Translations under genes and position numbers: made by a program
Notes under the pieces: model-generated
Database searches by the model: none
What the model was told of the DNA's origin: nothing
Seen by the model: the letters and a program-made list of their open reading frames with translations, nothing else
Assembly (NCBI GenBank): GCA_905221605.1
Contig: CAJNDS010002128.1
Coordinates: 485,501-549,500, forward strand
Length of the DNA: 64,000 nt
Reading direction: 5' to 3'
From: Symbiodinium natans
Lineage: Eukaryota > Sar > Dinophyceae > Suessiales > Symbiodiniaceae
In this document: one piece after another, positions 33,597 through 44,700 of the stretch
How positions within the stretch are numbered: position 1 is the first letter of the stretch
How the letters are laid out: each line of letters starts with the position of its first letter

Positions 33597-33924
33597 TCAC
33601 CCCTTCTAGGACAGACCTGCCTTCGACTGTCACGGTCTACGGATGCCAGGCGCCGGAACATGCAAACTAAAAAGCCGGCGACAATTTGGGCTACAGACCT
33701 GCCTCCCTCAACCCTATAACGCTATAACCCTATAACCCTAAACCCTAAACCCTAAACCACCTTCAAGGTATCCAAGAACCTTGGTGGCCTAAGTACTGTG
33801 TGAGGTGGATGGACCCTTAGGGCTTTCGACCGCGAAGTTCTTGAAGCCCCTACCCCGAACTGCTGTCAGCTTTGGCCGAGTATGACCTCTCCGCATGCAT
33901 TTCGTCAGATTTGTGGAAGTTTAG
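33597..33924 (-). CDS. Candidate exon islands, unknown protein
   Basis: 33597-33710 reads GRSVAQIVAGFLVCMFRRLA then SVDRDSRRQVCPRRG. 33790-33924 reads TSTNLTKCMRRGHTRPKLTA then VRGRGFKNFAVESPKGPSTS and a stop. Both are minus strand. 33955-34080 is open on both strands and is left unassigned. Confidence 0.35.
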
Positions 33925-34494
33925 GGTTTAGGGTTTAGGGTTTAGGGTTTAGATCCCACTCGAATCCAGTGTGGCATCTGGAAAATGGCGGGCGACAGTT
34001 GCAACAATCAGTCGCAGTAGCAGATCCCTTCGCATTCGCTACAGATGGAAAAGTTTCATCGACACCCTTGAACGGTTGAGGGTTTAGGGTCGAGGGTTTA
34101 GGGTTTAGGGTTTAGGGTACCCTAAACCCTCTTGCGCAACGACTCGTCGTCTCTAGGCAGTTGGGAAAGGCGCACCCTATATATGCCACCACCCCCCAAC
34201 ACTATGCCACCTAGTCCCAGAGCCCCAGAAACGCCCAAGATCCCTTTTATGACTCAACCCCGAACTAAAACCCTAAGCCCTAAACCCCAAAACCCTAAAC
34301 CCTGACACCTAAAGGCCTTAAAACCGTGAAACCCTAAAGCCCTGAAACCCCCAGCAAATTTTTTGAATCCCTAGCAGAAGAGTCTTTTGTTTAACAAAAC
34401 TCTTTTCTGTTGTTTTGTTTTAAACCCTCTCCTGAACCTGAAAAGCCTTAACACCCGAGAAAACTCGAAGAAACAAACTAAAACCCCTGAAGCC

Positions 34495-34938
34495 CCAATT
34501 TTGTGAATCCCGTTTGTCCCCGGCCTCCGACGCGCCCAGGGCTTCAAGAGATCCGCCCCAAGGGCCATAGGCTTCCATGAGGTCACCTTGAAAAGTTTCA
34601 TTGGGGGGTTTTGGGCTTGTTTGGCGATCTATCTCCATTACTTGTATATATATATGTATGTATGTATGTATGTGTATGTGTTTATGTATGTGTGTCTGTA
34701 TGTATGCGTATATATATATATATAGGAATATCCGTGTTCTCTATGATCATTGGTAGTTCTTTGTGCGTTCACTGAGTCTTGTCCTTGATTCGTGTTTCCA
34801 GAGCGCCCCTAAACCCAAACCCGAAACCCTAAACCCTAAGCCCCTTCTGTTTCTGGGGGTCCAGTGCCCGAAAGACCTAGGTTTCGAGCCTTAACCTGAT
34901 TAGCCGCTGTTGTCCTAGGCCCAAGTCTGCTATTCAGG
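34495..34938 (-). CDS. Candidate exon islands, unknown protein
   Basis: 34495-34600 reads QGDLMEAYGPWGGSLEALGA then SEAGDKRDSQN after a caag|g acceptor. 34725-34808 reads GRSGNTNQGQDSVNAQRTTN. 34846-34938 reads LNSRLGPRTTAANQVKARNL. A gtat/gtgt microsatellite occupies 34645-34725. Confidence 0.3.
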
Positions 34939-34976
34939 GGTTTAGGGTTTTGGGTTTAGGGCTTAGGGTTCAGGGT

Positions 34977-35017
<41 letters not shown>

Positions 35018-35231
35018 AAAAAAAAACAAAACAAAAAACTAAGCCCTGAACACCTGAACCCCTGCATCGGTCCATTATTCTAGAGCAAGGACCCACTCCT
35101 ACTTCTGCTGCCCCCCCCCCCCCCCCCCCCTGTTCTAAGAGACCAGACACTACTCTTTGCCTAAGAAAGCCACCAAAAACTTGAACACACAAAATTCGTC
35201 TTCATTTACAAGGGCAATAGAGGGAGAAATT

Positions 35232-35390
35232 CTAATTCGTGTTTTGGGGGCGAGGTTCTTCAGCAAATGGTAGTAAGTGATGCCTGTTGGGCTTCAAGTT
35301 CCCAAGGCAAAAGTCCTCAACGGCTGGCATCAAGCGGGTGCACCACGCAAAGGTCCCCATTGACATGTTGCTTTTCCTTCCTGTTCTCAA
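35232..35390 (-). CDS. Candidate exon with stop, unknown protein
   Basis: The minus frame reads RTGRKSNMSMGTFAWCTRLM, PAVEDFCLGNLKPNRHHLLP, FAEEPRPQNTN and stops at 35232. About 52 codons of non-repetitive, mixed composition make it one of the better islands, perhaps a terminal exon. Confidence 0.45.
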   Translation of the reverse strand: MRTGRKSNMSMGTFAWCTRLMPAVEDFCLGNLKPNRHHLLPFAEEPRPQNTN

Positions 35391-36087
35391 AGAACCCAGA
35401 ACCCTGACCCTGCACCCTACCCAAAGCGCAAACCCAACACCCCAAACCTGAAACTCCAAATCTCAAACTCAAACCCCAAACTCCCAACCCTAAACCCCAG
35501 ATTCTGAACCCTAAACCCTAAACCCTAAACCCTACACCCTACACCCTACACCCTAAACCCTAAACCCTAAACCCTAAACCCTAAACCCTAAACCCTAAAC
35601 CCTAAACCCTAAACCCTAAACCCTAAACCCTAAACCCTAAACCCTACCAAAGAAGGAGGGCAAGGCGCTGGTGTACCACTGTGCCGCCATGATCTGCAGA
35701 TGTGGGTTCCTGAGTCGCCAAGGGTTTAGGGTTTAGGGTTTAGGGTTTAGGGTTTAGGGTTTAGGGTTTAGGGTTTAGGCATCGACATTTGAGTCATGGG
35801 ACTCTACCTTGAACCCTTTAGGGTTTAGGGTTTAGGGTTTAGGGTTTAGGGTTTAGGGTTTAGGGACCCCTAAGGTTGTACTCTTGGGTTTGCAAGACCC
35901 TTTTTCAAGATCCTCTTAGGAATATCAAGGCCATATTAGGAGTACATTCAGGGCCTGGATTGGGAAGCTAAGAACCTTTTTTTGCGGGGCTGAGTGCTTC
36001 CGGCCTCGGATGCAGACATACATGCATGCATACATACATACAAATATAAACAAGTAAAAGAGAGAGATATATGCATATATATATATA

Positions 36088-36098
36088 TATAAATAATA

Positions 36099-36182
<84 letters not shown>

Positions 36183-36290
36183 TATAATTATCAGTATTAT
36201 TATCATTATTATTATTACTACTATTGTTAATATTATTATTAATATTATTATTAATATATATATATATGTATATATATATATACATATAAT
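36088..36290. repeat. (AAT)n microsatellite and AT-rich inverted tracts
   Basis: About 30 aat units lie at 36090-36180, then mixed tattat/aatatt, ending in tatatata. The 148-aa minus ORF rich in Tyr and Ile is an artefact of it. 36303-36372 may be a small minus exon (VLWRPWRSIFDQQNNAMSRP). Confidence 0.95.
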
Positions 36291-36553
36291 ATAGAGAGAG
36301 AAAGACATCTGAGGGCGGCTCATTGCGTTATTTTGTTGATCAAAGATACTTCTCCAAGGCCTCCAAAGCACCTAATAACCTCCAGTAAGGGGCAGGAATT
36401 CCAAAGTTCCCCACACATAAATCCTAAACCCTAGACGCTTAATCGTGGGTTTAGTTAGGTTTTCTTGGCTTTTTTTCTACTTTGGGGGGGGGGCTTGTGC
36501 CTACGAGCCAAGCCGTCACATGTGAGCATCGTTGCCATTCCCGACCTCGAAGT

Positions 36554-38606
36554 TTAACAGGTGTCTACCCTAAACATGTGCCAGGAGAAATGCCGTAAGG
36601 AGCTTGGAAGCTGCAGCCCTTCCAGGCACTGGTTGAAAGCGGAGCCGAAGGTCAAGGTTTGTAGGCCGCTGGGAAGCTGCACCCCTTCCAAGCTCTGGTT
36701 GAACTTCTCGCCGAAGGTCAAGTTCTGCAGGCCGCTGGGAAGCTGCACCCTTTCCAAACTCTGATCGAAATTTCTACCGAAGGTCAATGTCTGTAGGCCG
36801 CTGGGAAACTGCGCCCCTTCCAAGCTCTGGTCGAAATTCTCGCCGAAGGTCAAGATCTGCAGTCCGCTTGGAAGCTGCACCCCTTCCAAGCTCTGGTTGA
36901 AACAATTCCCGAAGGCCAAGGTCTGTAGGCCGCTGGGAAGCTGCACCCCTGCCAAGCTCTTGTCGAAGCTGCCGCCGAAGATCATGTTCTGTAGGCCACT
37001 GGGAAGCTTAACCCCTTCCAAGCTCTGGTCGAAGTTCTCGCCGAAGGTCAAAGTCTGTAGGGCGCTGGGAAGCTGCAACCCTTTCAAGCTCTGGTTGAAA
37101 TTCTCTCCGAAGGTCAAGGTCTGTAGGCCGTTTGGAAGCTGCACACCTTCCAAGCTCTCGTTGAAGCCGAAGGTCAAGGTGTGTAAGCCGCTTGGAAGCT
37201 GCAGCCCTTCCAGGCTCTGGTTGAAAGCGGAGCCGAAGGTCAAGGTCTGCAGGCCACTTGGAAGCCGCACCCCTTCCAAGCTCTGGTCAAAGTTACTCCC
37301 AAAATTCAAAGTCTGTAGGCTGCTGGGAAGCTGCACCCCTGCCAAGCTCTGGTCGAAACAGCTACCGAGGGTCAACGTCTGTAGGCCGCTGGGAAGCTGC
37401 ACTTTTTCCAAACTCTGATCGAAATTTCTACCGAAGGTCAATGTCTGTAGGCCGCTGGGAAGCTGCAACCCTTCCAAGCTTTGGTTGAAGTACATGCCGA
37501 AGGTCAAGGTCCGTACGGCGCTTGGAAGCTGCACCCCTTCCAAGCTCTGGTTGAAGTAACTCCCGAAGGCCAAGGTCTGTAGGCCGCTGGGAAGCTGCAA
37601 CCCTTCCAATCTTTGGTTGAAGTGCATGCCGAAGGTCAGGGTCTGTAGGGCGCTGGGAAGCTGCACCCCTTCCAAGCTTTGGTCGAAGTACATGCCGAAG
37701 GTCAAGGTCTGTAGGCCGCTGGGAAGCTGCACCCCTTCCAAGCTCCGGTTAAACGAACTGCCGAAAATCAAGGTCTGTAGGCCGCTTGGAAGCTGCACCC
37801 CTTTTAAGCTCTGGTTGAAGCTACAACCGAAGATCAAGGCCTGTAGGCCACTGGGAAGCTGCACCCCTGCAAGCTCTGGTCGAAACAGAAACCGAAGGTC
37901 AACATCTGTAGGCCGCTGGGAAGCTGCACCCCTTCCAAGGTCTGGTTGAAACCAAAGTCGAAGGTCAAGGTCTGTAGGCCGCTTGGAAGCTGCACCCCTT
38001 CCAAGGTCTGGTTAAACGAACTGCCGAAAGTCAAGGTCTCTAGGCCGCTTGGAAGCTGCACCCCTTCTAAGCTCTGGTTGAAGCTACAACCGAAGATCAA
38101 GGCCTGTAGGCCACTGGGAAGCTGCACCCCTGCAAGCTCTGGTCGAAACAGAAACCGAAGGTCAACATCTGTAGGCCGCTGGGAAGCTGCACCCCTTCCA
38201 AGGTCTGGTTGAAACCAAAGTCGAAGGTCAAGGTCTGCAGGCCGCTGGGAAGCTGCACCCCTGCCAAGCTCTGGTTGAAATCATGGCCGAAGGCCAAGGC
38301 AACAACGACATCCATGGCATCCGTGTCTTGAATCAATCCAGTCTGTGCTATTGCTCGCATTGTACTGCGCGCCGCGCAACCTGCACCACATTTACGCACC
38401 ACATATGTGAGCTCGTCGTCTTGAGCTTGTTGCAGCAGCGGCTGGTGCAGTTCGAGGAGGCGCTCACCCGAAGTCAGCACAATTGACGCTGCGGAAAGGC
38501 CAACACTTCCTGCGACGCGCCTCCGCACATCCAGACCCGTTTCTGCATCGTCCACATGGAGCTCAAACGTGGAGCCGGCAAGACAGTGGACGGTCAACGG
38601 CCGCAT
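36554..38606 (-). pseudogene. Ubiquitin-like plus FNIP-repeat protein, two frameshifts
   Basis: From the ATG at 38606, residues 1-75 form a beta-grasp/ubiquitin-like domain (MRPLTVHCLAGSTFELHVDD ... GERLLELHQPLL). About 26 repeats of 22 residues follow (66 bp; consensus LPSGLQTLTFGxxFNQSLEGV), matching the FNIP/LRR-like repeat: the LQxLxFG core and FNQxL turn make a solenoid likely used for protein binding. A one-base deletion (cccctgcaag instead of cccctgccaag) occurs at 38131 and again at 37868, because a 263-bp block of four repeats has been duplicated together with its mutation. The long 3' frame (37864-36554, 19 full repeats plus a tail ending HMFRVDTC) is intact. One repeat at about 37160 lacks two residues. 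Sequencing error is unlikely to hit both copies identically. Confidence 0.75.
37836..38238. repeat. 263-bp duplicated block of FNIP repeats carrying a frameshift
   Basis: The segment beginning tgtaggccactgggaagctg at about 37841 is repeated 263 bp further on, near 38104. Both contain the same deletion. 263 equals four 66-bp units minus one base, so the deletion preceded the duplication. Confidence 0.8.
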
Positions 38607-38685
38607 GCTGGTGCTTCGGCAGCGACAAGACTCGACGAAGAATGGCGCAAAAGTGAGGGGACGTATTAACTGACTTGGAAGATAT

Positions 38686-38757
38686 TCAACAGAGAAATTA
38701 GAGAATTAGGGAACTGGGTACCTTATATCCCCAGGGGTACCTAACTCCCTAATCTCT
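38686..38757. mobile_element. Short inverted-repeat element (cagaga...ctctg)
   Basis: cagagaaattagagaattag...gggtacc on the left and ggtacctaactccctaatctctg on the right are inverted arms. It is about 70 bp and lies just upstream of the FNIP gene. It resembles the CTTACTGTTGG family in its gggaac/ggtacc core but has different ends. Confidence 0.6.
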
Positions 38758-38762
38758 GCGTG

Positions 38763-40140
38763 TAGCATGACTTGAGAAACCTGATTCAACCTCTCAAACA
38801 GAAAGATCACCATGAAAAACCTTCAACCCATACCAAGGGTCTAGGGTTTCAGGGTTGAGAGTTTAGCTGATAGGGTTTAGGTGAGGCCCCCGGGACAGGT
38901 TCTAGCGCCATCTTGCGGGATACAGGTCTCATCTTGCATTATGCCGCTAGGCAAGGGTTTAGGGTTCAGGGTTCAGGGTTTAGGGTTCAGGGTTTAGGGT
39001 TTAGGGTGACAACAAATGAAGCCTCCCGCAAACGAAAGGAGTAGATTTACATGAAATTCCTCGCATGACCATCACGTGCTCGTATTCTGGGCCACCCCAA
39101 AAGCACCGAATGCGAACATCTTCCAGGAAAAAAGGGCCAAAAGAACCACAAACACATGGCAACTCAGAACCCATGACCTACCCTAAACCCTAAACCCTAA
39201 ACCTAAACCCTAAACCCTAAACCCTAAACCCTAAACCCTAAACCCTACACCCTCTATACCCGCACATCGAATACGCTGCCGATCTGCCGTTGCCGCGCGA
39301 CTGCCAGCAGCGCTTCAAAGCGGAGGCGGAAGTCGTCCTCAGCACGGGGGGACTGGTTTGTTTAGGGTTTAGGGTTTAGGGTTTAGGGTTTAGGGTTTAG
39401 GGTTTAGGGTTTAGGGTTTAGGGTTTAGGGTTTAGGGTTTAGGGTTTAGGGTTTAGGGTTTAGGGTTCAAGAACCCGAAACCGTAAACCGGGCTTGTACT
39501 GTATGCGAGGTTTCTATACAAACCCTACCTGGGACCTATCTCTTTCCCTGCAGCTTAACGGGCTATGCCTACTGGTTCAAGGGTAGTTACTTCTCAACAA
39601 AGGGTCCCAGGTAAACCTCAACAAAAAGTAGCCTAAACCCTAAACCCTAAACCCTAAACCCTAAACCCTAAACCCTAAACTCCAAACCCCAAACCCCAAA
39701 CCCTAAACCATAAAGGAACTAAGGCTTACAGCTGCAAAGGGGAGAACCAACCAACACCTTCCTGGAAGAGAGGGATTTGAGCCACGTTCAGGGCCCAGGA
39801 GCAAAACAATATGCCGACGAAGGGCGTCAGGGTTTAGGGCCCACAAGAATGCCATATGCCGACGAATCCAATTAGGGTTTAAATATCCTAGTAAGAGGAG
39901 GGTTTCTTTGGGCAACCAGGGTCTACGAAAAGAAGTGACTTTCGGATTAAGGTTTAAGGTTTAGGGTTTAGGGTTTAGGGTTTAGGGTTTAGGGTTTAGG
40001 GTTTAGGGTTTAGGGTTTAGGGTTGGGGTTAAGCAGTGTGTGGGGCTTGACTTGAGGCCCATGCTTGCTGTGACCGAGACTAGTAAAGGGGGCCGGAAGA
40101 CTTACCAATAGTATCCCCTTCTGATCCCTGCTAGGGTTTA
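38763..40140 (-). CDS. Candidate exon islands, unknown proteins
   Basis: 39006-39182 is open for 58 codons (VMGSELPCVCGSFGPFFLED, VRIRCFWGGPEYEHVMVMRG, ISCKSTPFVCGRLHLLSP). 39260-39337 has AG|GAC and a gtatag donor around DDFRLRFEALLAVARQRQIG then SVFDVR (78 nt, 26 codons). 38763-38823 reads FFMVIFLFERLNQVSQVML. 38877-38957 reads IMQDETCIPQDGARTCPGG. 40110-40135 ends at a textbook gtaagt donor. All are minus strand. No family recognised, and joins are not established. Confidence 0.45.
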
Positions 40141-40245
40141 GGGTTTAGGGTTTAGGGTTTAGGGTTTAGGGTTTAGGGTTTAGGGCGTTGGGATCCGGGT
40201 TTGGGGCTTTGGGATTATCCCCTTCTGATCCCTATATAAAATGTG

Positions 40246-40351
40246 GGATGTTCCCTCTACTACTAGCAGTCCTTAATAGGACTTACAATACCCCCTAGTA
40301 TAAACCCTAGCAAGAACTGTCAGTGTAAGGGGGAACGTCCCAATATGTAAT
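40246..40351. mobile_element. Family B inverted-repeat element
   Basis: gggatgttccctctactact...tccttaataggact...agaactgtcagtgtaagggggaacgtccc: the gggat/gttccc left end mirrors the ggggaacgtccc right end. It is related to 22795-22890 and 60013-60111. Confidence 0.6.
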
Positions 40352-40649
40352 TCGCGAAAACCCTATTCTAACTATGAAGGCCCCCTATGTTAGGACTGTC
40401 ATCTCCAAGAAAGCCCCAAGCCCACATTTAGGATGGTGATTCAAACCCTCTGAAAAATATTCCGAAATAAGACCCTCTCAAACATTAATATGGCCCCTAG
40501 ATACCCTAGTAAGAACACCGAATATATGCACTGTAAGACAGAAACCCTACTGAAAGACCACCAAGCCTAAACCCTAAATCCTAAACCCACATAACCCATA
40601 AGGGGAAATACCCTAAACCCTAAACCCTAACCCATAAATATATAAAATG

Positions 40650-41098
40650 TCCCCCAAGGGCCTACCTCGTCATGAAAATCTCCGTGCCCGAGCCATATGG
40701 GCTCCGGACTGATGAGGTCTACACGGAGGATACTGGGTGTACGGGGGTTTAGGGTTTAGGGTTTAGGGCTCTGGGCTACGCACAATACCATGTTCTTCTA
40801 CGATGCGCTGCTCTTCCTGGGTACTTTGGGGACAGCTAGGGCTGAAGACTGTCGGGCCTTGTGGGCACCTGAGAAATCTCTCTACTGCACAGAGAAAGCG
40901 ACGCAAGAAAGGAATTTCGGGGTTTAGGGTTTAATGTTTAGGGGTTTAGGATTTGGGGTTGCAGGGATATTGCAAGTTGAGGCGCAGCCACGCCGAAGCT
41001 ACCTCGTTGGTAGGGCTCCTGGCATGTGCGCTGCTGCCAAAGCCAGGAGTGTCTCTACTGGTTACAGTTTGGTAGCAATGAAATATGGCGTACAATGA
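40650..41098 (+). CDS. Candidate exons with terminal stop, unknown protein
   Basis: Three plus-strand islands: 40650-40745 (RAYLVMKISVPEPYGLRTDE then VYTEDTGC), 40768-40912 (LWATHNTMFFYDALLFLGTL, GTARAEDCRALWAPEKSLYC, TEKATQER) and 40970-41098 (LQVEAQPRRSYLVGRAPGMC, AAAKARSVSTGYSLVAMKYG, then VQ and TGA). The first two are separated only by three TTTAGGG units, which would make an extremely short intron. The reading frame across the junctions is not proven. Confidence 0.45.
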
Positions 41099-41359
41099 GA
41101 TGGAAACATGGATAAGTCTCCGTATCATGGCAACTGAACTTAGGGTTCAGGGTTCACGGTTTAGGGTTTAGGGTTTTCTACAGCAGCCCAGGAAGGATTT
41201 AGGGTTTAGGGTGGATTTATGCGTCCACATAGAAGCTCCCTCAGGCATCCCCAAGCCACCCAAAAAACCAGAAAAACACACCAAAGAACCCTAAAACACC
41301 CGGAAAACACCTAAAACCACAAATATAACCCAAATAACCCCCCAAAAGCCCTAAAAACC

Positions 41360-41648
41360 TGAAGATCGGTGGCCCAGTCGATAGGCGCAGCTCAAACCAT
41401 CACGGAAATGAGAAAAGCCCCTTTTTACACGACCAGCCAAGCACATGGTTCTTCTTTACATGTTGTGCTTATAGCTTCTTGTGCAAAGTCTGCAAGACGT
41501 ATCCTTCTGCTTTGCAAAGTTCTGCAAGACATGTTCTTATGCCCGCAAAGTCCTGCTTTACACCAGCACATGCCTGCACTGTAAGCCTGCATGGGCGCCG
41601 ATGATATGCTGAATTCCTGTGATGTCTCGTGGGAAACATGCTTCCACA
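41360..41648 (-). repeat. 3' LTR of the Copia element
   Basis: 289 bp, identical to the 5' LTR except at 41539. Its element-strand start (tgtggaagcatg) is preceded by a short purine tract. Small open frames in the LTR are not genes. Confidence 0.95.
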
Positions 41649-41657
41649 CTCCTCCTT
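41649..41657 (-). other. Polypurine tract
   Basis: aaggaggag on the element strand directly abuts the 3' LTR, the expected position of the plus-strand DNA primer. Confidence 0.7.
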
Positions 41658-41705
41658 ACTCGAGGCCTTCGGCACCCGAGTATCCTCTCTTCTCCCACGA
41701 TGTCA

Positions 41706-44700
41706 TCATGCGTCTTTCCATGCCGCGATCCACTGCGAAATCGCTGTACGATTTGCCAAGCTGTCCCACTTCAGAATGCAACGGCCATTCAAGTTTCTCC
41801 TCCGCCATATCCAGAGAACGTACTTGAGCTGCTTTGTCGTCGGCTGCACGCTTTGTGGGCTTGGCTCCTCCCACCCTAGCTCTCTGCCCAACCTCATCAC
41901 AAGGTCAGCCTTCAAGCCACTAACAGGTAGCCCCAAGCACCTCAGTCCCTCCTTCAAAGATTCCACCGTCATCAGAAGCAGGGTGTCCTGGATGACTCTC
42001 GACCTATCCTGTTCGCTGTGGTTGCTGCTGGAACTGCCAGGGCTGGGTTGTGGGGTTGTGCGAGTCGATGGACTTGGAGTTCGTTCCCGATCCAAACTCG
42101 TAGACATAGCAGATCTCCTCGTCAAGGTAGGTGGCTCCCCGGCCTCAGTCACATTGGATCTCTCGACCTCCCGCACTTCCTTCCTTGCTGCTTCTGCCGC
42201 CATCCTTCGCACATCCTCCAGCTTTCTAGCCTTTTTCGCTGCCTTATACTGCTTCATGCACCATTTTGCTGTGAACTTCAGGAACTCCCAGAAGACGATA
42301 GCAGCTACACAAATCAATGTGCTCACCACCAGAAGCTCCGTCGTTCCGGACATCTGGATCGCCTCCTTGCTTACAGCGGTTTCTCCATCAGCCGGCTGCA
42401 CAAGGGACACCAGCATCATGATAAAAGCCATCGCCCTCACCTTTATTGCTTCTGCCATCCTTGCCAGCTTGCCACCAATGAAACCCCATAGTCCTAGGAG
42501 CTCCCATAATCGGTCCTTCGTCAGCATTTTTGTAGCCAAGTCTGCCAGTTGCAGCGCTCCAGGTGTGTGTCGTACTTGAAGTCTTCCTTCAGCCACAGCT
42601 TCCCTTATGTAGCTGGCCCTCACCTTTAGGTGTCTAGTCCTCTGGCTGCCTTGGCCACCAGAGCACATTGCCACAGCACTACTGTTGTCAACGGCCAATA
42701 CTCGGGCGAAGGACTTCGGGTTGATCTCCTCCAAAATGGCCGATACGGACTCCAGAAGGTTGTAGCCCTGAGCTGCGGCATATAGCTCACATTCCATCGT
42801 CGACATCGTCACGAAAGATTGCTTACCAGCCTTCCACGAGATGGCAGCGTGGCCAAACACGATGACTGTTGCCCCGAAACTCCTTCCACCATACGGAGCG
42901 AACGACGCGTCTGTGTAGCATACCATTTCCCAGGGCTCTCCAGGAGACGGAGGTCGCAAAACCAACTCCAAATCTGCCGTTCCAGCCAGATAACTAAGTA
43001 GCCGCTGTGCCATTTTCTCCACATGCACCGGTCTCTTTGCCACATTTGCCGCCATGTGATTAACCACAAACAACACGTCTGGGCGTGTCTTCATCGCCAG
43101 CCACAGAGCCTCTCCGACTGCCTTCTGTCCTCGCCTCAGATCTTCTTCCGAAAACCCCAGCACATCATCACCACCATTTTCTCCAACTTCCAACCACTCC
43201 TTTGGTACTGGCAGTTGTGTGTGCACTGTGCCCTGCATGTTGTGTGCACGCAACAGCTCGGTGATGTATGCTTGTTGGCTTATGCAGAAGGCGCTGCTGG
43301 CTTGATCCCAACGAACTTCCACTCCCAAGTAGCGAACCGTCTTGTTCTTTCCGATCCACTCCAGCTCTGATGTGGCCCATAGAGCACGAATTGCACGATG
43401 CAGCTCGAGTATCACACACTCCTCGGCAAGGTACATGAGGTCGTCGACATAGATGACGAGGATGCCGTAGAGCTCGTGGGTTTCTTCATCTCGTAGTAGC
43501 CATAGCTCCGACTCCGACACCATCTGCTTCAGGGCCAGCTTTCTTCCTCGGATCATGATCTCGATGGTCCTGAGCTTGGCATTCCGAAATTCTGCCCAAA
43601 TCACCGGACTCTCTCGGAGCCCATACAATGGGCGTTGCACCACCCAGATGTCTTGACCAGGGTAGCCGCCATCCTTGACCACCTTCGGGGGTACGAGGCC
43701 ATATTTTGCCATGCCCTCGGGCCATTCTGCCAAAAGGAATGCAGCCGTGATATCCGCTATCGCCGCCAGCCAAGCCATTGAAGCCGCCACCGTCAATGCC
43801 AGTCTCAAGGCATCCGTGCTTGTTCCTGAAGCATAAAGATCCGTTTGCTCACTGGCTTCATCCTTGGCAATGTGGTTTCCACATATCACAAGTCTGCATT
43901 TCCTTCTGCATTTTGCCCCAGACCGTGACGGAGGTTTGAGTGTAAAAACACATTTCGATGGAACCACTCTCAGCTCCCCTCGTTCCTCCATCCTCTTGGC
44001 AGTTTCCCATGAAATTCTGGAGATTGTCCCTCCGTCCATGAGCGACTGAACCTCAGTTCGGATTGCCTCAAGCCACCGGTCCAAAACCCTCCTCACTTGG
44101 TCCAAAGGCACAGTATGGACGATGTCCAGGTCCCCTTCCAACTCGTCCAGGAGCCTTTCATAATCCATCTCGGATTCCTGGCTCTGCTGGCGCGCTGCAC
44201 AAAGAAACCTCGACTCCTTCATCTTCTGGAACTGCATCAGCTGCTTGTGGATCTCGTCCAGGTACTGGCAGACATAGTCCCTTGTTCCCCCTAGCTCTTC
44301 ACGAACAGCTTGGCCGAGGCGGGCTGCCTGCTCTGCCATGATCTCCTCTTCTTCCAAAAGATCTCGTAGTCGCACGGCTCGATCCTCCAGGTCCTGGATG
44401 GCAATATCCAAGTCGCTCACACTCGTGGTTACTTCCTCCACCGCCTTCGGTTCCGTGACCTCCTTCTTCTCTTCTGGCAAAACCTCGGCCTTCATCATGG
44501 CCAACCTCCTTGCCTCGGATCTCTTCTGGCGTTCTTCTGTTCGATGCGGGTTCCAGTCAAAACCAAGCCCCCTCAAGAACTCTGCTTCTTCCGGTTTAAG
44601 TTTGGCGCTATCCCTCACCGAGTAGCCCACCAGGATCAAACTCGTACCCTTGGTGCACGGGGTGGTATGATGTTCTTCTCGAGGATCAAAGTATTGAGGA

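Noticed and set aside
33955-34085. Exon of about 40 codons
   Set aside because: Convincing frames exist on both strands, so the evidence does not decide between them.
34979-35035. Poly-C followed by poly-A as a retroposed poly(A) tail
   Set aside because: No source gene or target duplication next to it; homopolymers of this kind occur at several other places.
35925-36371. 148-codon ORF rich in Tyr/Ile
   Set aside because: It is a direct translation of an (AAT)n/tatata microsatellite.
36561-38212. Regular 66-bp spacing that could suggest a CRISPR-like or satellite array
   Set aside because: The units are fully coding, with FNIP-type consensus on the minus strand, and there are no spacers.
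41369-41584. 71-codon plus-strand ORF in the LTR, repeated at 50614
   Set aside because: It occurs only because the LTR is duplicated; nothing indicates a protein.
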